A program made the position numbers and the translations under genes. 64,000 nt of DNA from G965232465 sp965232465 (GTDB taxonomy: Bacteria; Pseudomonadota; Alphaproteobacteria; JAQWUY01), in NCBI GenBank assembly GCA_965232465.1, contig OZ246977.1, positions 806,001-870,000 on the forward strand, written 5' to 3'. Under the pieces are notes generated by a model. The model searched no databases. It was not told the origin of the DNA and was given only the letters and a program-made list of their open reading frames with translations. Below, piece by piece: positions 8,187 through 19,226 of the stretch. How positions within the stretch are numbered: position 1 is the stretch's first letter; every line of letters starts with the position of its first letter.

Positions 8187-10605
8187 CATAAAACAACAAT
8201 ATAAAAATATTAAATACGCACATTTCTTAAACGATTTAAAGCCCAAAATTATTGATAGCAGTTTATCCGCTACAAGGGTACAGAATCCATACTTACGGAA
8301 AAAACTAGTTGAGTATTTATGTAACAGCAATGATATTATGGGCGATGTTATATTTGAAGGGGTATTTCCATGGGAATCTTATGCCGGTACATTATCAAAA
8401 ATTCCATTTTTGAATAAAGATGTGGTCACCTCGTTACAAAACCCATGGACATTGGATGAGGCAGAAAAAAGTGAATACACCTTTGACTATCCGCCTTATA
8501 AACATCAGTACGAAGCATGGCAGTCGATTATTGAGAATAAGCAAAATGTATTGGTTAGTTCAGGGACTTCTTCGGGAAAAACCGAGTGTTTTATGGTGCC
8601 TATTATCAATGAGATTTATCAGCAAAATACGCAAGATAATGTAAGACAAGAAGGGGTTAAGGCGTTAATGTTGTATCCCTTAAACGCCCTTATCGAAGAC
8701 CAACAAGATCGCCTAGATGCTTGGTTAGGAAATTTGCCTAACAATAATAATGGGGATTCTGATAATAATGTCTCATATTGTATGTATAATGGTAATACGC
8801 CAAAAGGCATAAAAGATGGATACCGCTCAGTAACAGAACCAGTGGTACCTTGGCGACATAAATATCGTCAAGATATGATTGATACTCCTGCGGACATATT
8901 GATTACCAATAAAACCATGTTAGAATACATGCTTATTCGAGCGGAAGAAAAGCCTATTTTAGATAGATCGCAAGGGACTTTAAAATATATTATACTTGAC
9001 GAAGCCCATTGTTATCAGGGAACATCTGCTGGGGAATTAGCATTATTACTTCGCCGAGTATTTATCGGTTTTGGTGTCAAAGCAGAAGATGTCCAATTCA
9101 TAGCAACTTCGGCGACTATTGGCGATAAAAAATCGAAAAATTATATTTCAGATTTACAACAATTTATTGCTGATTTAAGCGGAGCAGATGCCGACAAAAT
9201 AAGTGTTATTCTTGGACAAAGACAATACCCAAAATCTTGTCAAGGGGATAAGAATTTTGACTTAAATACATTACAGCGTATTTATGAACAAGATGAAACA
9301 GATATTTTACAAGAAACAAAGGTATATTGTGAAAAGAGTATACAGTTAAATAGACTAAGAAATAAATATATTTCGGAAAACCAAGAGGTCATCAGACAAA
9401 ATGATATCAAAACATTTTTAAACTTGCAAGCCGAAGGCGATGTTCCCATTGTTATGGATATCTTGGCAGAATGTGGTTTTTTACCCACCCGTATGCATAA
9501 TTTTGTTGCCCCTTTTGAAACTTTGTATGCTTGTGCCAATCCTACTTGTTCAGGAAAAGATCCAGATGCGAATAATTGGAATTTTGGGAAAATTTATTTC
9601 AGACATCAGGAAACATGCTCTGATTGTCAATATCCATTATTACACATTATGGAGTGTAAACAATGTCATACACCATATTTAGGTGCATCGTACAAAAATA
9701 AAAAAGAGCGTATATGTGAACAGCAAAAAAATATTGAAATTCAAGAAGATGTATTGGAACAAGATCCTGAAAATACGGATACAGAAGTAGAATCACCAGA
9801 TGGAAATACATTATATATTTATGATATAAAACATGATGAAGATGCAGATTATATAAAAGTAAAGTTTTCTGTAAATGAACACTTAAAAACCGTTTATGCT
9901 AATTTTGAAAATACAGGAAGTGATGCCTGCAAATGTCCAAAATGTGAGAAAAAAGGGGCATTTGCCACCCATGTGATGGGATACCAATCGGTAACCCAAG
10001 AAGCAGTCACACAACATATTTTAAAATACGCCCCTAAAACTCAAATTTACACAACAGTGCCACATGCAGGACAACGCACAATCACTTTTACTGACAGCCG
10101 TCAAGGTACTGCTCGTCAATCAGGTGCGGGGCAGTTAGCAATTGAAAATACTTATATATCAAAATTGGTGTTTGAAATTTTATTAGAATCACTGCAAAAA
10201 GATAATGTTAGTAATGAATGGTCAGCTATTTACAAACATAGGTATGACTTGCTTATAAGTGTAGGAGTTGACAAAGAGACTACGGAGGAAAGAGCAAAAA
10301 AGGAAGCAGATCAGCAATGCCAAAATCATACACATGACAACAGGCTGATGACTTGGGAAAAAATACGGGAACAATTACAAGAAAAAGTTTCTGAAAACTT
10401 AACCAAATATCTCAAAGAAAAAATTAATGCAGACGACTTACCATTAACTGTGTGGAATACTTTACTGGCTAACGCTATATTTGGTAATTACAGCAATCTC
10501 AGCGGATTATATAAATTGGGATTAATTAAATATAACATTCCTATTATAGAAAATGCTAAATCCCCATATCCTGAAATGGGTATATCAGAAAGTTTGTGTA
10601 AGTAG
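8179..10605 (+). pseudogene. DruE-like helicase, N-terminal part (split by IS256-family element)
   Basis: DEAD/DEAH-type superfamily 2 helicase. Visible motifs: YKHQYEAWQSI (Q-motif region), SSGTSSGKTE (Walker A, about residue 128), LDEAH (about 275), ATSATIGD (motif III, about 312), and two cysteine clusters (CSDCQYPLL...CKQC, CKCPKC) of possible zinc type. The start is set at 8179; 8152 is an in-frame alternative lying further inside the upstream gene. Native sequence ends at 10577, and the last codons to 10605 are IS sequence. Removing 10578-11950 and one 8-bp duplication joins this to 11959 in frame, giving 2002 residues counted from 8152 (1993 from 8179). Confidence 0.75.
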
Positions 10606-10619
10606 ACTTTATTAACCCA

Positions 10620-10653
10620 TGTGTTATATTGGGAATATTCCCAATATAACACA
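10620..10653. repeat. perfect 34-bp palindrome in the IS256-family leader
   Basis: TGTGTTATATTGGGAAT followed by its exact reverse complement, with no mismatch or loop, between the left end and the transposase ribosome site (AAGGAG at 10662). In RNA it would fold into a 17-bp hairpin 24 nt before the start codon. It could limit read-through translation of the transposase or bind a dimeric protein. There is no U-run, so it is not a standard terminator. Confidence 0.85.
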
Positions 10654-10676
10654 TACAAAATTAAGGAGACTTACTT

Positions 10677-11918
10677 ATGACGAAAAGAACCAAGAAATTA
10701 AATACTAGACCAGAGATTAACCCTGATTTGATCAAGCAACTATTGCAACAAGCCGAAGGGCAGGAATTGTTTGGTGCTGATGGCTTTTTTCAATCTTTGA
10801 AACAAAGCCTTGCCAACGGTATCCTTGACGGGGAAATGGAACATCACCTTGGCTATCAAAAGCACGATAAATCCCCCAAAAGTACTACAAATCGCCGTAA
10901 TGGGCATTATGCGAAAACTGTTATCAGCGATGATGATACTCTAAATTTACGCATACCACGGGACAGAGATAACGATTATGAACCCCAGTTTATTCCAAAA
11001 AATGCTCGGCGATTTGATGGCTTTGATGATAAAGTTATATCCATGTACGCCCGTGGCATGACTATGCGGGAAATACAGCAATATATTTATGAGATTTATG
11101 GAACAGAAGTGTCCCATGAATTGATTTCAACTGTTACGGACAAAGTCATAGACGACATTAACGCATGGCAAAACAGACCGCTTAATAGTATTTATCCCAT
11201 TGTTTATCTGGACTGTATACACATTAAAACCCGTGATACCCATGTTATTATCAACAAGGCGGTTTACCTAGCTGTGGGCATCAATATGGAAGGCAAAAAA
11301 GAAGTACTTGGCATGTGGATTGCTAAAACCGAAGGGGCTAAGTTTTGGTTACAAGTGATAACAGAACTTAAAAATCGTGGCGTTACTGATATATTCATAG
11401 CCTGTATCGATGGACTAACTGGATTTGAAGACGCCATCTGTTCCGTATTTCCACAAACCACCGTGCAGCTGTGTATTGTGCATATGGTACGCAACAGCCT
11501 AAAATTCGTCCCTTGGAAAGATAAAAAGCAAGTGGCTGATGATTTAAAAGCCATTTATAACGCTTCATCCGAGGACATGGCATTGCAACAGTTAAAGGCA
11601 TTTCGGCAAAAATGGGACAGTACATATCCAACCATCGCCAGCAGTTGGCAGAAAAAGTGGGCGAGTATAGCACCGTGTCTAGCCTATCCCGAGCATATTA
11701 AAAAGGTCATTTATACCACAAACACCATAGAATCCATCAATCGGCAGATTAGAAAAATCATTAAAAACAAAGGGGTATTCCCAAATGATACGGCTGTTAA
11801 AAAATCTTTATTTTTAGCCTTGCAAAATGCAGAAAAAAGATGGACAATGCCCATTAGGAATTGGAAACAAGCTTTAAACCAATTCGCTATTATGTTTGAC
11901 GATAGAGTTAAACTTTAA
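10677..11918 (+). CDS. IS256-family (Mutator-like) transposase
   Basis: A 413-residue DDE transposase. Visible are the first aspartate in YLDCIHIKTRDTHV, the second in ACIDGLTGFEDAI, the CIVHMVRNSLKFV region between them and the glutamate, and the C-terminal YTTNTIESINRQIRK segment bearing the catalytic Glu. Full family length with no frame breaks, so it is probably active. A degraded ~170-bp relative of the same gene lies at 33974-34147 on the other strand. Confidence 0.95.
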   Translation: MTKRTKKLNTRPEINPDLIKQLLQQAEGQELFGADGFFQSLKQSLANGILDGEMEHHLGYQKHDKSPKSTTNRRNGHYAKTVISDDDTLNLRIPRDRDNDYEPQFIPKNARRFDGFDDKVISMYARGMTMREIQQYIYEIYGTEVSHELISTVTDKVIDDINAWQNRPLNSIYPIVYLDCIHIKTRDTHVIINKAVYLAVGINMEGKKEVLGMWIAKTEGAKFWLQVITELKNRGVTDIFIACIDGLTGFEDAICSVFPQTTVQLCIVHMVRNSLKFVPWKDKKQVADDLKAIYNASSEDMALQQLKAFRQKWDSTYPTIASSWQKKWASIAPCLAYPEHIKKVIYTTNTIESINRQIRKIIKNKGVFPNDTAVKKSLFLALQNAEKRWTMPIRNWKQALNQFAIMFDDRVKL

Positions 11919-11962
11919 AACACTATTTACACAAACTTTCTGATAGCCTCCCTGAAATCTCT

Positions 11963-14900
11963 GTGGATACATGGAAACAACTTTTATATAGATATTTTGA
12001 AAAATACGCTGTAACCAAAATGGCGTTTGGATCGAAGGATAGTTACTATAATGCATTAAAAAGTTTTAGAATTAATAATATTGTAAAGCCTACATCTGAG
12101 CTAGGTGGGCTAAGTAAAAAGGGAAATTCAGAATTTAAAGCCTTGTGCCAAAAAATATATAAATCAATGGGAAGTAATGTGGTGCATAAAAATGATTTTA
12201 TTGAACAAATTACATCTATTTTTGTGCAGTTATGTAAAAAAGATAATGGTGATAAACTTGGTGGCATTGATTACAATAAAATAGAATTTACTTTAAACGA
12301 TAAAATTCACTTTTACCAAAAAACAAACCAAACATTCCTTACCTCAGTAAATGGTTTATGCCCTATATCAAAGGTAAAACCTACGGATGGCACCAAATAT
12401 ATTTTTGAAAATATTAACAATTCCGATTTTTATAAAACTTTTGAATTACCAAATTTTTCTGATGACGGCTGGCAAGAAGAGAAGGATAAAATCTATATAT
12501 TAAAAGAATATCGTTTATGGACAGATACCCATGATGCGGTTACCGGCATATCAAACTTTGAATATTTCCGACTCGAAGAGCATACAGCACAAATTGCACG
12601 GGATAAGCTAAAATCATATGAAAAAGCATTTAAGCAGGGCTTGGTCAATGTATTAAACTGTACCACGACTATGGAAATGGGTATTAATATTGGGGGGTTA
12701 AATTCCGTTGTTTTATCCAATATTCCACCTAGCCCCGCTAACTATAAACAGCGGGTTGGTCGTGCGGGACGACGGGGGGAAGTTAAATCTTTTGCAACCA
12801 TTGTCTGTAACAATTCTATGTTAGGTAAAACCGTGTTAAAAAAACCAACATGGGCATATGATACAGTGGCTGTTGTTCCCTTTGTAACCTTGGTCAGTGC
12901 CGACATAGCCTTGCGACATGTAAATGCATTAATTTTATCAGAATTTATGCGTGATTACAGAAATGATACTATTTCCATAAATGTGAATACCACGAAAGTA
13001 AAAGATTTTTTCGAATCTGAAAAAGATAGTCTTTCGCCTGCGGAATCTTTTACAAAATATTTAGATTCCTTTGATAAATCAAACAAAATAAAGCAAATAA
13101 TTATAGGGACTGCCATAGAATCTTGGGATATATATGATAAAATTTGTTTGCAATCGTCAAAAATGTTTCAAGCCATTTGTACAGATTGGGCGAATATCAA
13201 GGCTAGTTTTTGGTGTAAAGATACAGCAGATGAAACCTATAAAGCATTTTGTAAACATCAAAAAAAGGCGTATGAAAATAAAAACTTAATAAGCCACTTA
13301 GCAGAACAAGGCTTTTTGCCGACATCTGGTTTGCCAACAAATATTATCTCATTACAAGATACAAACAGAAATAAAAGAAAATTAGAAACAGATATAACCC
13401 GTTCTAAAATACAAGCTATAAAAGAATACATTCCTGGGAATAAGGTTGTTATCAAACACAAAGTGCGTGAAATATTAGGTATTAGCTTAGGGGAAATATG
13501 GATTAAAAAAGCAGAACAAGAAGTACGATATCGTAATATTTGCAAAAAATGTGGTAAAACAAGTATCACTCATCATTCCGATGAATCATGTTGCGATGGA
13601 AGTGTAAAATCACAGAAATTTTTGGAACCAAAAGGCTTTATACTTGCAAATTCAGGCAACCGTGAATTTGCCCATAAAAATCGAAACTATAAACCTAGTG
13701 TTCGTATTTCCTTAGAATCTGATACAACAGAACCCATTGAAACCATATATGATATACAGAATCGTTTTACCTTGCAAACTTCTAATCATTCTAAATTATC
13801 TGTATTAGTCGCCCCAAATGATATGGAAAATACCGAAGAAAAATTTGCCATATGTTCGGGCTGTGGTCATACACATATATTTACGCAGAAAAAAGATATG
13901 AATAAATCCCACAAGAGCATATATCAAAAATCTTACGATTGTAATGGGACTTATTTTTCGATGGATGCCCTGGGTGTATCCCTTTACACAGGGGCAACAA
14001 GAATTATATTTAAGCAACTAATAGACTACAACACAGCATTATCAATTGGTTATGCTTTACGCCGAAAATTATGTAATGAACAACAAATAGATGTATCAGA
14101 AATGAATGTTTTGGTACAACAGGAAAGCTGTAAAGGTGATATACAACATGTCATATACTTGTATGATGGGGATAGTGGCGGAACAAAAGGCTTTGCAATT
14201 AAATTAGCGGATCAAAAAATTGTGAATATGCTACAGGAATTTATTAATAATAAAACCTGCCCTTGCACACAGGAATCATGTACTTTGTGTTTGATTGATC
14301 GTGATAATCGTAATCATGAACATCAAATATCAGTACAGTATATTCAAGATTTTCTTAAACAATTACCACAAGAGCAACCCCTAGATAAAAAATATAAAAT
14401 TTTCGGCGATAAAACCGAATATGTGGGTAACAGACAACAGTTTTATACAGAAGTTAAAAATATTATTGAAAAGTTAAGGGTAAAACCAAAAATGCAGATC
14501 GTTTTACCACAAAATTGGCAAAATGTGCAATGGAATGATAAACAACATGGTTGGGATTTTATATTGAAAATTAAATCTTTTGACCATTTGTTAGCTGGTA
14601 TTGAGATTTGCTTAACTCAAATAGATATAGACCGTTTAACTACAACGGATTTATTCTTTTTAAAAACAAGTCTAGATTATTTGTGTATTCCAACGACAGT
14701 AACCCCTTGTCCATCTACGCATGCAGATAAATTTTTTGTTGTACTATATAATGGTAAAGATAGTATAGGGTTTGCAGGTTTTGATACAGATGAAAATATG
14801 TCCCATTTGGACAATGCTTTCTTACAGACCGCAAAAATAGTTAAGGGCAAATGCAAACCTTTGCCTGCAAAAAATGCCTTTAACTTTGAATCTCTTATCA

Positions 14901-15541
14901 CAAGTAAAGTACAAAAACATTCTATAATTACTAATGATGCTCTAAAAGATAAGTTTCAAGATTCTGTTTACATAAAAGATTTTGCAGTAACATTCCTAGA
15001 ACTTGTAGGTGAAAGCCTACCCATATTCGCATCAGATATAGAAAAATACAAGGTAAAAAATGTGCGATATAATGACCGGTACATACAAACACCTTTTCAT
15101 GCTATTCTTTTAAGATGTATATGTGATGTGTTAAAACCTGATACAATGAATATTATAACCGCCGAAAAAGATTTTTATAGGGCTGGTCAGGGGTATAAAG
15201 TATTTCATGAATGGGCAAATTCACAATTACGACAACACCATATTCGAAAGATTTTAGGCGATAATATAAATATTATATTTGAAGGTGCTGAACATCAACG
15301 GATACTGAAAATATCTTTTGATAATGGGCATTGCTATAACTTAATATTAGACGCAGGTTTGGATATATTTCGAGCAAATGGGAATGAAAGATATGAATTT
15401 ACATACAAAGAAGACGATTCAGGGATAGAAGAATACGAGCGTATTCTAAATGCTCGCCCCCAACATACATTAAAAGTCAAGACATCGCCAAGAAATTCTT
15501 CTAAGCCTGTTATTATAGAAAAAGATAGACAACTAACATAA
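11963..15541 (+). pseudogene. DruE-like helicase, C-terminal part (split by IS256-family element)
   Basis: This 1192-residue frame continues the helicase from 8179; coding is open back to the target duplication at 11951. It holds the second helicase lobe, with LNCTTTMEMGINIGGLNSVVL and the arginine-finger motif QRVGRAGRRGE, then cysteine pairs (CKKCGKT, CSGCGH) and the DUF1998-type CPCTQESCTLCLID segment near the end. Unless the frames are rejoined by precise excision, ATPase motif I and motif VI are on separate polypeptides and the helicase should be inactive. The ATG at 11963 has no good ribosome site, so this half may not be made. Confidence 0.75.
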
Positions 15542-15557
15542 ATGTTTTTAAGTATTT

Positions 15558-16526
15558 TTATAAAACTTCATGGGGCATGGTTGTGTTGTTTAGGGCGTGT
15601 ATCATGTTGTCGATGGCAATATGTCCCATGGCGGTACGGGCTTCGATGGTGGCACTGCCAATATGGGGTAGGATGAATACATTTTTTAAGTTCAGATACC
15701 GTTTGTCCAGATGGGGTTCATTGTTAAACACATCCAGTCCGGCGGCAAAAATATGTCCTGATTGTAACGATTCAATCAATGCATCATCATTGATTATGGG
15801 TCCCCGTGCCGTATTGACAATCACCGCCCCCTTGGGGAATAAGGGCAATGTATCTTTATTTATAATATTCTGTGTATCTGCGGTTAACGGGCAATTTATG
15901 CTCAGAAAATCGCATACTTCGAACAGGCTTTGTGGGGTGTCGTGATACACCGCCCCTTTTTCCAAATCCGCCGATAATCGGGTGCGGTTATGGTAATGTA
16001 TATCCATGTCCCATCCGTATGCCCGTTTGGCAACCTTGCGGCCAATCCGCCCCATACCCAAAATGCCCAGCCGTTTACCCGTCAATTCTACACCGATGAA
16101 AGTATCCGCTGGCTCAAATTGTGTCCAATGTCCATTGCGTAAAAATTGGTCACAAAATTGTGCCTTACGCCCCGCCCCCAATACACACAACCACGCTGTG
16201 TCAGCGGTGGCATTGTCCAACACGCCGGGGGTATGCCCGACCCGAATCCCCCGTTTTTTACAGGCGGCAATATCGATGTGGTCATATCCCACCGATACAG
16301 TTGATAAACATGTGACTGTATCCGGCAAGGCATAAATGGTATCCGCACCAAAATCATCGCCACCACAGGTTAAAAACCCCTGTACACCCTGATGGGCAAT
16401 GGATAATATTTGGGTGCGGTCTAGGTTTTTATCGTCTGGGTTAATGGTTAAGGCAAACGCTTGTTTTGCCCGCTCCATCGTGGCTTGTAAAAACATACGG
16501 GTACTGTATACAATCGGTTTGTGCAT
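15558..16526 (-). CDS. D-2-hydroxyacid dehydrogenase (glyoxylate/2-ketogluconate reductase type)
   Basis: NAD(P)-dependent reductase of 322 residues. The nucleotide-binding motif GILGMGRIGRKVAKRAYGW sits in mid-protein. The catalytic Arg is in NTARGPIINDDAL, the Glu in the following helix region, and the His in LPHIGSATIEAR. It resembles GhrB and 2-ketogluconate reductases; the substrate cannot be fixed. The start at 16526 follows AAGGAAG; an upstream ATG at 16568 lacks a site. It converges on the helicase gene, so the island's right border lies in the 16-bp gap 15542-15557. Confidence 0.88.
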   Translation of the reverse strand: MHKPIVYSTRMFLQATMERAKQAFALTINPDDKNLDRTQILSIAHQGVQGFLTCGGDDFGADTIYALPDTVTCLSTVSVGYDHIDIAACKKRGIRVGHTPGVLDNATADTAWLCVLGAGRKAQFCDQFLRNGHWTQFEPADTFIGVELTGKRLGILGMGRIGRKVAKRAYGWDMDIHYHNRTRLSADLEKGAVYHDTPQSLFEVCDFLSINCPLTADTQNIINKDTLPLFPKGAVIVNTARGPIINDDALIESLQSGHIFAAGLDVFNNEPHLDKRYLNLKNVFILPHIGSATIEARTAMGHIAIDNMIHALNNTTMPHEVL

Positions 16527-16637
16527 AATTCTTCCTTTATTTATAATTTTCTTTGCGATATGCCACATAATACCATAATATATTCAAAAATGGCAAATAT
16601 TTTACAAAGAAATAACATTTAACATGGGAAAACTTAA

Positions 16638-17621
16638 ATGGTAACATACAGTAAACCAAAATTTATTGATATATCAGACTGGCAGTTGTCCGAACAGGGA
16701 CAGACTGGTGCCATGTATGGTGAAGGGGCTTTATCTAAGTTTTTGTTAAAAGATACTTTGGGCGAACAATGGATGTTTAAGGAAACTTGGCACCGTATTA
16801 AAGAACGACACGGATATGAAGAACAATTGCATCATCAATTCTGGTCTGAAATTATTGCCAACTTGTTAGCTTCCATTATGGGATTACATGTCACAGAAAC
16901 GCATGTTGGTTATGTGCCATGTGGCAAAAATTTTGAAGACATTTCATTTTTTATTGGTGTATTATCGAAATGGTTTGTAGGTAAAGAAGATAACTTTTTT
17001 CGGGGCAGTGAATTTTTACAAAGTATAGCCAGTAATAAGAATGAAAGGTATACAGAAAAAGATTGTACTTTCGACAAAATACATTTTAAAGAAACCTCTA
17101 TATTCAAACAGTGGGCTATAATGGCTATTTTTGATATTATCATCGGAAATACAGATCGTCATCATGAAAATTGGGGTCTTTTAAGAAACAAAGAACAGGT
17201 TAAATTTGCACCCGTATATGACAATGGGGTTTCATTAGGTTTTAGACAAACCGAAGAAAGTATAAATACATCAGAAAAACGAAAAAAGGTTATACAGAAT
17301 TTATGGCGTAAATATCGCTATAAGTACAAAGCATCAGACACTAGTCATAGAATGGCGAGGGATATTTTGTTGGTATTAACAAATCATACAGACATAGAAA
17401 AAAATACTCTTTTGCTACCCATAGGGTCCATCAGAGCTAATACATTGCAATATATTCGAAACAGTGCTATGCTTATTCGAGAACAAGTGATAAAACAGGC
17501 ACAAATTGATCTTAGATTAAACCCATATATTTTATCGAACAACAGATTAAAATTGATGATTGAAAGCATTACATACAGAACAGAGAAATTAAAAGAGTTG
17601 ATACATGATATATATCAATAA
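16638..17621 (+). CDS. HipA-like protein kinase
   Basis: A 327-residue protein whose core matches the HipA/PI3K-like kinase fold: catalytic loop IIGNTDRHHENWGLL (Asp173, Asn178) and metal-binding PVYDNGVSLG (Asp195, in the DFG position). The N-terminal half holds a possible phosphate-binding stretch (GAMYGEGALSKFLLKD) and the Lys in WMFKETW. HipA kinases act as toxins by phosphorylating tRNA synthetases or other targets; the target here is unknown. No HipB-type DNA-binding antitoxin is adjacent. It overlaps the next gene by 17 bp, so the pair is probably one functional unit. Confidence 0.75.
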   Translation: MVTYSKPKFIDISDWQLSEQGQTGAMYGEGALSKFLLKDTLGEQWMFKETWHRIKERHGYEEQLHHQFWSEIIANLLASIMGLHVTETHVGYVPCGKNFEDISFFIGVLSKWFVGKEDNFFRGSEFLQSIASNKNERYTEKDCTFDKIHFKETSIFKQWAIMAIFDIIIGNTDRHHENWGLLRNKEQVKFAPVYDNGVSLGFRQTEESINTSEKRKKVIQNLWRKYRYKYKASDTSHRMARDILLVLTNHTDIEKNTLLLPIGSIRANTLQYIRNSAMLIREQVIKQAQIDLRLNPYILSNNRLKLMIESITYRTEKLKELIHDIYQ

Positions 17622-18318
17622 TATTACAGAACCTAAGCAATTATGGTTAATGTGGCAGGATAACACACCTAATCGCATACGACATAAGGTGGGTGTGTTG
17701 AAACAAGATATGTTTGAATATGTTTCTGAAGAAGAATTAAAATCCGCAAAAGAATCTGGTTTTATGGGATATCCCGCATTTAGTCTTAGTAAAAAACAAC
17801 ATACAAATGCCATAGCAACCTTTATGAGCCGTTGCCCCCCAAAGAATCGGCGGGATTATAAGGTATATTTACAATCTTTCGGTTTAAATCCAGACTCTGA
17901 TAAAGTGCAAAACATGTCAGACTTTACCCTATTATCATATACAGGGGCATTTTTACATAGCAACCCTTTTATGTTGCTAAACGATTATGCAGATGAATAT
18001 GGATGTTTTGATTTTATAATACAAATTTCTCGTATAAATGAAGTATATTACTCTAACCATATATACTGTGCAACAGAAATTAAACAACACCTTTTGGATA
18101 AAAAAATATACTTTAAACCAGAAAACCACCCCCAAGACCCAATGGCCGTAAAAGTATTAGTTGATGGTGAAGGGGTGGGATACATACAAACGGGTCTGAC
18201 CCAGTCTTTCCGTAAATGGATTGATCAAGATCGCATCATCGAAAGCAAAATCACTAAACTAAATGGCGAGGCAACCCACCCCAATGTGTATGCATATGTA
18301 AAAATTAACAAAGTGTAG
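17605..18318 (+). CDS. HIRAN-like partner of the HipA-like kinase
   Basis: A 237-residue protein. The C-terminal ~75 residues (HPQDPMAVKVLVDGEGVGYI, then helical TGLTQSFRKWI) look like a HIRAN domain, a DNA-end-binding fold normally fused to helicases or nucleases. The N-terminal part (WLMWQDNTPNRIRHKVGVL, then FMGYPAFSL) resembles the N-terminal subdomain that precedes HipA kinases. The pair may therefore be a split HipA, comparable in layout to HipBST but without a HipB. Both assignments are by eye and need a profile search. Confidence 0.55.
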   Translation: MIYINNITEPKQLWLMWQDNTPNRIRHKVGVLKQDMFEYVSEEELKSAKESGFMGYPAFSLSKKQHTNAIATFMSRCPPKNRRDYKVYLQSFGLNPDSDKVQNMSDFTLLSYTGAFLHSNPFMLLNDYADEYGCFDFIIQISRINEVYYSNHIYCATEIKQHLLDKKIYFKPENHPQDPMAVKVLVDGEGVGYIQTGLTQSFRKWIDQDRIIESKITKLNGEATHPNVYAYVKINKV

Positions 18319-18361
18319 TTATAAGAGGAGTAATATATTAACCTATGCGTTAATAATATGC

Positions 18362-18367
18362 TATAAT
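18362..18367 (+). promoter_or_regulatory. -10 element close to the tauE-like start
   Basis: A perfect TATAAT ends 7 nt before the ATG at 18375, which would place the transcript start on or next to the start codon (leaderless message). The -35 region is weak (TTAACC at 18338). Confidence 0.5.
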
Positions 18368-18374
18368 ATTGTCT

Positions 18375-19130
18375 ATGGAAACAGAAATTTTATCCCTTGC
18401 AACGATTATCACCCTGTGTACACTTAGTTTTTTTACAGCTATTATCAGTGGCATATTCGGTATGATAGGGGGGGTTATATTGGTGGTTGTCGGGACTTTT
18501 TTTGTGCCGTTCGATGTGTTTTTGCCGATTCATGCTTGTGTGCAATTGGCGGCAAATGGGGCACGGGTGCTTATGGCATGGTCGGATTTGGACAAACCCG
18601 TTTTGGCACGGTTTAGTGTGGGGACTGTCATTGGCAATTTGGTGGGAACCTCGATTGTGGTTGCCATATCCCGTCCGTTGATGGTTATTATTGCATACAG
18701 CTTTATTTTAACCAGCACTTGGATAAAAATGTTATCGTTTAATTTTCGGGGGGGATTGGTGGCATTGGGCGGTTTACAAGGATTTATCAGCGGTCTTGTC
18801 GGGGCAACGGGTCCCATAGGTATGCCCACTTTGATTCATCGCTATGGGGGGATGGGGGATTATAACCGCATTGTTATCACCAATTCTGGTATGAATTTAG
18901 TTAGCCATATTGCCCGTGCTGGGGCGTTTTTATTGTGGGGATACGCCTATGGTGCCGTATGGGAAATTATTGTCGGTATGGTGATAACAACCATTGGCGG
19001 GACTTTTGTCGGTACCAAAATCCGCAACAAAATCACCAACAAAGATCGGATGATATGGATACTTAAAATAGTACTGAGTATGGTTGTCATCATCGGCTTA
19101 ATCCGTGTGGTGTATACCTCGTACATATAA
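18375..19130 (+). CDS. TauE/SafE-family membrane transporter
   Basis: A 251-residue integral membrane protein with about eight hydrophobic segments and the paired family signatures GGxxxxxVG near the N-terminus (GMIGGVILVVVGTFFVP) and GLQGFISGLVGATGPIGMP in the second half. Members export sulfite or sulfonates or take up small organic anions; the substrate is not predictable. I start it at the ATG at 18375; a TTG two codons upstream is possible. It ends about 95 bp before the TRAP transporter promoter. A G7 run (18468-18474) lies in its first membrane segment. Confidence 0.85.
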   Translation: METEILSLATIITLCTLSFFTAIISGIFGMIGGVILVVVGTFFVPFDVFLPIHACVQLAANGARVLMAWSDLDKPVLARFSVGTVIGNLVGTSIVVAISRPLMVIIAYSFILTSTWIKMLSFNFRGGLVALGGLQGFISGLVGATGPIGMPTLIHRYGGMGDYNRIVITNSGMNLVSHIARAGAFLLWGYAYGAVWEIIVGMVITTIGGTFVGTKIRNKITNKDRMIWILKIVLSMVVIIGLIRVVYTSYI

Positions 19131-19174
19131 TATATTTTATCATGTAAGTTTATGTTGGTATATTTTTTATATCC

Positions 19175-19203
19175 TTGACAAGATGTAAGATTTTTTATAC
19201 ATT
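19175..19203 (+). promoter_or_regulatory. promoter of the TRAP transporter genes
   Basis: TTGACA (19175-19180), 17-bp spacer, TACATT (19198-19203), 24 bp upstream of the dctP start. Good -35, moderate -10. Confidence 0.6.
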
Positions 19204-19226
19204 AGTTTTTTATATAGGTTGGGATA

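Larger units (their letters stand above)
10578..11950 (+). mobile_element. IS256-family insertion sequence inside the druE-like gene
   Basis: A complete 1373-bp element. The termini are imperfect 28-bp inverted repeats (left 10578-10605, right 11923-11950; 24 of 28 match) containing TATCAGAAAGTTTGTGTAA. It is flanked by the 8-bp target duplication CCTGAAAT at 10570-10577 and 11951-11958, the usual length for this family. It carries one intact transposase gene in the same orientation as its host gene. The matching duplication and near-intact ends indicate a fairly recent simple insertion. Confidence 0.93.

Noticed and set aside
5019..15557. A third copy of the queG repeat marking the right border of the Druantia-like module
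   Set aside because: I looked around 15541-15560 and found no match to the 51-bp repeat, so the right border of module 2 is not defined by it.
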